From Smittium culicis (taxonomy: Eukaryota; Kickxellomycota; Harpellomycetes; Harpellales; Legeriomycetaceae): 13,568 nucleotides of DNA. The translations under genes were made by a program, and so were the position numbers. Below are positions 9,001-13,568 of this stretch, in pieces (position 1 is the first letter of the stretch; the number at the start of each line of letters is the position of its first letter). The notes under the pieces are model-generated. The model searched no databases, was not told the origin of the DNA, and saw only the letters and a program-made list of their open reading frames with translations. Where the stretch lies: assembly GCA_001970855.1 (NCBI GenBank), contig LSSN01003801.1, positions 1 to 13,568 on the forward strand, in the 5' to 3' direction.

Positions 9001-9770
9001 GCTGTTTAATTACTTCTCCGCTTTTCAACTGTGATAATGAGCTATTTGGTAATTTATTTTGATTAACATCATGTAGCTAAGCCTTTTTGATTGTAATTTT
9101 ATTTTTTACATTGCATATTATGTAACTATTTCTTTTATTTATCTGCCATTCTACAGGTATAATTTATGTATACGCGAGCCAATAGTGAATCACTATTCAG
9201 ATATTTTTTTCTTTCGAGCTCGTTGAAGATAAAATTTTCCGTATCTCTTATTGAATTAATTTATTCTTTACTTTTTTCATTTATAATTAATACGCTTTAT
9301 ATTTACTTAATTTCTCAATTTCTTTTACGCCTTTGTATTATTTCGTTGTTAAATTATCTTAACTAATATGAACCTGTATATTTTTTACTTTTTTTTTTTT
9401 TTTATATTTTCCTTATCATCGCATATATTATTGGAATCAGTTTCATCTATTTATTTTATTCGATTACTAGTCGATTCATTCTTTTATCGTTATTAAATTA
9501 ATTATTTTATTGATACTTTTTTTTTTGCAATATTATTTCAGTTTATTACATTATTTATTTTTTATTCTTTTAATTAAAGTTTTTCCCTGTTTCAACGTTT
9601 TTTGATTAATTTACATGTATTTAATTTTATGATCTCGATACTTTATATATTTTATCAATTACTTTTAGTGTGCGAAAGGTAGAAATCCATACATTTAGAT
9701 AACATGGAGCGATTATTTAAAAAAAAAAAAAGATGATTTATTTAATCTAAATTTTTCTTCTTTTGCTCAG
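9001..9770. other. T-rich desert with poly-T runs
   Basis: The plus strand is visibly T-rich and A-poor compared with the flanks, with runs such as T16 near 9388-9403. One 66-codon frame (9166-9366) is rich in Leu, Phe, Ile and Ser as expected from T-rich DNA and shows no domain; I do not call it a gene. The last 25 bases (about 9748-9770) form a pyrimidine tract ending in TTTTGCTCAG, which resembles a spliceosomal 3' acceptor in front of the next entry. One or two further degenerate array units could extend to about 9170. Confidence 0.5.
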
Positions 9771-9775
9771 ATCAA

Positions 9776-9988
9776 ATGGATCAGGTTAGAAAAATCCTTG
9801 AAGGTAAGCCTAAAAACTCTTATAACTAGTTGCGTGTAATTAAATCCTACCAAATTATTGAGCTGAAAACAGAAAAAAATTTCGATAGAATCCGTGCTAC
9901 CAGATTCCTAATGCTTGAATTTTTTGGTGAATTACCAGCCACATTGAATCTAAGCCCTGATGTTATGGAGCTGTTAGAACAAAAATAG
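9776..9988 (+). pseudogene. unidentified 70-codon reading frame with one internal stop
   Basis: The frame starts at ATG 9776 (M-D-Q-V-R-K-I-L-E-G-K-P), has one TAG at codon 18 (9827-9829) and then runs 52 codons to TAG 9986. It includes F-D-R-I-R-A-T-R-F-L-M-L-E-F-F-G-E-L-P and L-S-P-D-V-M-E-L-L-E-Q-K. The composition is mixed and protein-like, with charged residues, few repeats and a higher GC content than either flank, unlike the biased frames nearby. It directly follows a pyrimidine tract ending in CAG, so it could be the last exon of a broken gene or a piece of a mobile element. I do not recognise the family. The predicted remnant has no clear membrane segment or signal peptide. Whether the TAG is a true break or a sequencing difference cannot be told here. 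Confidence 0.4.
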
Positions 9989-10151
9989 GAATTTGACATG
10001 TTTTTTTTGTAAAAAATTATGTCTTTTTATATATTTTTCTCATAAAATTAATGAACTATTTTATTATATTATAATACTTAATAATATAATATGAAAACTA
10101 TTTATTCTTATAGATAATTATTTTTAATTTTTTTATATCTATTACCATTAT

Positions 10152-10171
10152 CCCCCCCCCCTTTTTTTTTT
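10152..10171 (+). repeat. C10T10 polypyrimidine tract
   Basis: Ten C bases are followed directly by ten T bases. A C10 run is striking in DNA this poor in G and C. Homopolymer slippage could explain it; such tracts can adopt triplex structures, but no function is indicated by the context. Confidence 0.9.
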
Positions 10172-10747
10172 ACAAAACCTTGATATATTTCAGTAACTAA
10201 GATAGTGAAATTTTGTAAATAAAGAAATATACGCAATCTTTAATAATTTTTTATTAATTTATTTTATCGACGCATAAAATAACATAAGTCAGATTTAACT
10301 CTTCAAGTCCTAGAGTGAATTAAAATTGCATTCGAATTATTAAATGCATACTTTATCTATTTGAAAATAGAAAAATTCATGACTTTGAGGGTTAAATCTA
10401 TTTCTATATATAATTTTCTGTTGATAGTTTAATCTAAATTTTAAACTTTAAATTGATTAATTGAGAATTTTTGCTATAATTCTTCAAGCTAGTGTGCCTA
10501 GAAATCTGAATTCGGAATTTAATATCTTCACAAGTAATAAAATTCTCGTAAATTTTTTAAAATGAGGCTAATAAAAATGTAATGTTTAACCAGTAAAAAA
10601 ATAATGAATAAAACGGTTTTTTATTGTTTTGATCTGTAAATTTCATCGCAATACACTTTTTTTTATCTTTAGCTAATAACGAATACGTGATAATCATATT
10701 TAGCCTATTATGCTTCAAAGTGGTGGTCATGTTAGATTTTTATCATC

Positions 10748-10788
10748 TTTATTGGTTAAAAAAATTGAACTTTCAAAAAACCAATAAA
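10748..10788. repeat. inverted repeat with 10-bp arms
   Basis: TTTATTGGTT (10748-10757) and AACCAATAAA (10779-10788) are perfectly complementary, with a 21-base loop. There is no poly-T tail or adjacent gene to suggest a terminator. It could be incidental. Confidence 0.55.
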
Positions 10789-11027
10789 ATTGTAGTAAGT
10801 ATAAATAAGTATATATAAAAAAATTTAATATATATTAAACGAATTAAGTTTCTGTGATATTGCCATCATCTTTTCTTTCGCAAAGTTACTCTACAAGATA
10901 TAAATATTTTCAAATATAAAAAAATCTTTGCTTGAAAAAAAATTATTGTTTTAAAATCATGAAACAAGACACTATCAGTTAGAATCCGGTTAATCATGAG
11001 TAGCTTAACGATCAAACCAAAATTTTC

Positions 11028-12000
11028 ATGAAACTCTTGTGTGAAAGACAACAGCATTCAGAACCTGAAGGCCCTTTATTAGCCACAAGAATGTCAATAA
11101 TTGATTTAGCTGTCTATCAAGAGCTTATCTTAGCTCATCCTTCAATTGAACATGACTTCTTCCTTAAACTGTTTTCTGAATAAGATAGAAAAGAGGCGAT
11201 TCACATTTGTCCGAGAATTAGTACTATGAACTACCTAACACAGTCACTCAGTGAATCAACTCGGCGCGGTGAAGAAAACAGACGAATTTCTATACGGAAT
11301 ACAAGCCTCACTAGCTCAGGCAACCATGAAAATCAATTATTATGTTCACCGCATAGTCCAGGATAACCAATTAATAAATTGGGACGATCCAAATATAATT
11401 ATTCCAACACAATTTTAGCACTCTTAACAGATATCGCATAAAAGTTACATAGTGTAGACTGGACAACCTGTATTAAAATAATGGATCTTTCATGAAAACT
11501 GCAACAGTTATTTTACCCAAATTCAAAGTCACTAATATATCAAAAATACCTAGACGCACCCATAGCCTGAAAGAAGACGCAGAATCACTACAGTATCCGC
11601 AAGCTCTTTTGTGGGCGCCAGCTGTACGGTACTCTGATCAAAACCAGCAGCAATAATACACTATCTCAAACCACAATAGCTGAATTGCCGTCCGCCTCAG
11701 TCAATAATTATCATACCCAGTCAAATATTCGCCGAATAGGACGCGGTAGGAAGTCTAATTTGATTTCAGATTCGGCTCCCCGGTAGGGGTCCACTTCGAG
11801 ATGTTCAGATCAGATAGAAACAAACTGACGAACAGCAAGTGGGTCCACAACGACCTCGAGAAAGGGTTTCAGATTCCATTCCGGAAGAAGAAACAGAATA
11901 TTAAAACTTACAAGCAGAATCGACTAAGTAACATTGTAGAGGCGGACCATCCAAGCATGAACATCTTAAAAAATAGACTTATTCAGTTTTCCTCGTAACC
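11028..12000 (+). pseudogene. DIRS gag-like ORF1 pseudogene
   Basis: The product would be the N-terminal, nucleic-acid-binding structural protein of the element. From ATG 11028 the frame reads 51 codons to TAA 11181 (L-K-L-F-S-E-*-D-R-K-E). It continues with I-H-I-C-P-R-I-S-T-M-N-Y-L (11199-11237), a block I recall from DIRS ORFs of early-diverging fungi. At 11266-11415 the coding signal moves to the next frame: A-V-K-K-T-D-E-F-L-Y-G-I-Q-A-S-L-A-Q-A-T, then Y-Y-V-H-R, ending at TAG 11416. It then returns to the first frame (N-T-I-L-A-L-L-T-D-I-A), with stops after that. Near 11730-11750 the frame gives R-R-I-G-R-G-R-K, a basic patch expected of an RNA-binding tail. A third frame, open from 11801 to 11998, contains L-T-N-S-K-W-V-H-N-D-L-E-K-G-F-Q-I-P-F, the block that normally precedes the RT domain. 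The start codon is the first ATG of the legible region; the true start may differ. Confidence 0.65.
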
Positions 12001-12340
12001 CGTCAAAAAAGCCACTCCTAATGGGACCACCGAAACTGACTGTCAGGGATATCAAGATCAAAAGAGAGAATTCAAGAGTTATAAACTAAAAAAGGTAATC
12101 CAAGTATTGATATAGATTTTATTAAGATATGAGATGTTTTTTTCCTGATATGGAATCAGAAATGTAGGCAAAAAAAAGACTATTTATACTATTTGCATAA
12201 GTGCAAATTTGTATAAATCATACTATTGGCTAACTAAAAACTAAAGAAAAATTTTAATAATAATAATAATTCAGCTTTTCCAAGTAGTGTTTCCAAGGCT
12301 ATTTATTTGTGCAAGACAAGCATTCTGCAGTATATCTTAT
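12001..12340. other. unaligned segment inside the DIRS copy
   Basis: The Q-I-P-F block ends at 11881, and the next legible DIRS block begins near 12347 (S-T-H-P-Q-H-Y-R-R-K-M-N-P). In relatives, as I recall, these lie only a few tens of residues apart. The intervening sequence turns markedly AT-rich from about 12090 to 12280 and includes a (TAA)5 run at 12255-12269, suggesting an insertion or a rearranged segment. I found no terminal repeats or target duplication to define it. Confidence 0.35.
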
Positions 12341-12346
12341 CCAATC

Positions 12347-13568
12347 ATGACACTATCTACCCATCCACAGCACTATAGGAGGAAGATGAACCCAACCGCT
12401 CAAGTCGTCATATCAGATGAGCTAACATCGCCATTATCGAAGAATTCGATCGAGAAGGTCAATATGCGGGAACCTGGATTTTACTGAAATCTGTTTGTCA
12501 TACAAAATAACACAGGGGGTCTCAGTCCAGCTCTGGACTTGAGAAATTTGAATATGCACCTGGACAGAGGAATTTCAAAATAATACTTATACTAAATTTT
12601 CCACCGATTTCGCGGAAAGAACTTCATGAAATCACTGGATTTGTAATATGCGTTAAATCATATCCTGATCCGCGAATTTATAATAATTACCTCCGCTTTC
12701 ACTGGAATGATCAAGCTATTCAATTCTGCGCTCTCAAATTCAGACCTTCTTTGAGCCCATACATTTTTATCAAGATCTTTTGTGCGGTATTTACATGAAG
12801 AGAACATAAAGTATCCTAGTTTTTTCATATCTAAACGACCTTTTAATTCTAGAGTAATCAAAGGAGGTTTGAAAACATAATACAGCCAAGATATATTTGA
12901 AGCTGATACAGCTCGGTTACAATTTCAAACCAGATAAGTTTATAACAGCGCAAAAATAATCGGTAAAAATTTTAGGAATGATATTCAATTAGAAGGGTAT
13001 TTTGATCGAATTTACTTCACCCAAGTTCTGGTATCTCTATCGAGATGCATCAAAAATTTTGAAAGTTTGCCAAAAAAATTCTGAGATTTTTGAGAGCTTC
13101 ATTATTAAAGCTCAAGAAATTTCAATGGCTCTAATTAAAGTCCGAATCACGATGAATTTATTACTGGAATTGAAGAATAACAGCATATATAAATCAAAAT
13201 CGTAGACATCGACGGTCGCAATAAACAAACCAGCGATCCAGAATCTGACATCCAAGGTAAAAAAGCTAAAATTCTAGAATTTCTTACCCTTCCTGAAGAA
13301 AAAACAAGAGCTGGAAATATTCACGGATTCCAGCGAATCAGCGTGGGGGATAGTAATGGGTTCCAAATCCTATGAAAGTTTTTGGGGACCCTCAGAAGTG
13401 TTGATTTACATCAACTTCAAAAAGTTATTAACGATCTTATATGCTCTACGTCTTCGTAGCTTTGTTGGTCTTTAGTTATTAATATACTCAGAAAATACAT
13501 CCACTATATCATACATGAAGAAATATGGTGGAACTACTCCAAAATTGCTATAAGTATCAAAGAGATTC
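12347..13568 (+). pseudogene. DIRS reverse transcriptase-RNase H pseudogene, partial
   Basis: This would copy the element's RNA into DNA. Blocks in order: D-E-L-T-S-P-L-S-K-N-S-I-E-K-V (12416-12460); F-V-I-Q-N-N-T-G-G-L-S-P-A-L-D-L-R-N-L-N (12494-12553); N-F-M-K-S-L-D-L-*-Y-A-L (12620-12655), RT motif A with its Asp at 12638; after a frameshift L-R-F-H-W-N-D-Q-A-I-Q-F (12691-12726); after another, Y-L-N-D-L-L-I-L (12828-12851), motif C Y-x-D-D with the first Asp changed to Asn (AAC, 12834-12836); then L-G-Y-N-F-K-P-D-K-F. RNase H starts at F-T-D-S-S-E-S-A-W-G (13320-13349). Its first Asp is kept (13326), the expected Glu in I-N-F-K-K-L-L is Lys (AAG, 13422-13424), and the Asp of S-D-N-T is Glu (13491). 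It ends with K-K-Y-G-G-T near the window edge. Stops in the main frames include 12485, 12581, 12644, 12807, 12951, 13203, 13275, 13473 and 13551. The enzyme is certainly inactive. Confidence 0.8.

Larger units (their letters stand above)
9989..11027. other. AT-rich desert upstream of the DIRS element
   Basis: No gene is supported. The stretch contains the C10T10 tract and a 10-bp-arm inverted repeat (both annotated) and otherwise closed frames. The left terminal repeat of the DIRS element would be expected in this interval if the copy were complete, but without the element's right end in the window it cannot be identified. Confidence 0.5.
11028..13568 (+). mobile_element. DIRS-type retrotransposon, degenerate, cut by the right window edge
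   Basis: DIRS elements are eukaryotic retrotransposons that use a tyrosine recombinase instead of an integrase. Two successive coding blocks on the plus strand fit this group: a gag-like first ORF (11028-12000) and a reverse transcriptase plus RNase H (12347-13568). The RT blocks G-G-L-x-P-x-L-D-L-R-x-L-N, S-L-D-L, L-R-F-x-W and Y-L-x-D, and the RNase H block T-D-x-S-x-x-x-W-G followed by a Y-x-x-K-Y-G-G-T segment, are typical of the DIRS clade rather than of Gypsy or Copia. The tyrosine recombinase and any methyltransferase domain are not visible and would lie beyond the window. The copy has at least five frame changes and many stops, so it is dead. It is clearly less AT-rich than the rest of the window, which suggests a more recent arrival. 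Confidence 0.8.

Noticed and set aside
9166..9366. 66-codon frame rich in Leu, Phe, Ile and Ser
   Set aside because: The hydrophobic composition follows from T-rich DNA; there is no start context, homologous motif or neighbouring gene to support a membrane protein.
9804..9829. 26-base GTAAG...TAG mini-intron removing the in-frame stop of the 9776 frame
   Set aside because: Its length is not a multiple of three, and splicing it out shifts the frame into an immediate stop.
10866..11057. Minus-strand 63-codon frame
   Set aside because: It overlaps the legible start of the DIRS ORF1 on the plus strand and shows no motif of its own.
12658..12861. Minus-strand 67-codon frame
   Set aside because: It is antisense to the DIRS reverse transcriptase motifs B and C, which explain the openness of this strand.
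11028..13568. Nuclear code with TAA/TAG read as glutamine
   Set aside because: Some stops align with Gln positions, but others align with Ser, Lys or Arg positions, TGA also occurs, and there are several frameshifts; decay explains all of it.

Overview
The window is very AT-rich, non-coding eukaryotic DNA: a gene-poor stretch made of decayed transposable elements, simple repeats and one old tandem-repeat array. I see no intact protein-coding gene, no rRNA or tRNA gene and no bacterial-style gene arrangement. The fossils belong to eukaryotic families (pogo/Tigger DDE transposase, Tc1/mariner transposase, a DIRS tyrosine-recombinase-type retrotransposon, possibly a LINE). The reconstructed DIRS and Tc1 reading frames remind me of elements from early-diverging fungi (Mucoromycota in the broad sense). 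That host assignment is an inference from memory of the families and is not proven here.

Layout, left to right. A perfect (TTTTTA)n microsatellite (1-155) abuts the C-terminal half of a pogo/Tigger transposase fossil (about 230-672). Bases 673-5220 are AT-rich desert with a possible LINE reverse-transcriptase fragment (about 2753-2866), a strong hairpin (3724-3767) and an A28 tract (4757-4784). A decayed Tc1/mariner element follows (about 5231-6555). Its helix-turn-helix and C-terminal catalytic parts lie in one reading frame, and its remnant terminal inverted repeats contain a GC-rich 8-mer. Immediately after it lies a strongly eroded tandem array with a period close to 150 bp (about 6580-9000, roughly 16 units), seen as GC-richer blocks alternating with AT-rich spacers and as conserved boxes at regular distances. 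A T-rich desert (9000-9770) then leads to an unidentified 70-codon reading frame with one stop (9776-9988), a C10T10 tract and another desert.

From 11028 to the right edge runs a DIRS-type retrotransposon pseudogene: a gag-like first ORF, then reverse transcriptase and RNase H, cut off by the window end. It carries many stops, frame changes and substitutions at catalytic residues.

The parts do not work together as a system. The picture is of layered insertions of different ages: the DIRS copy is the most legible, the pogo and Tc1 copies and the array are older. Several inactivating changes are of the C-to-T or G-to-A type, which would fit RIP-like or 5-methylcytosine-driven decay, though CpA and TpG are not visibly exhausted in the DIRS part.
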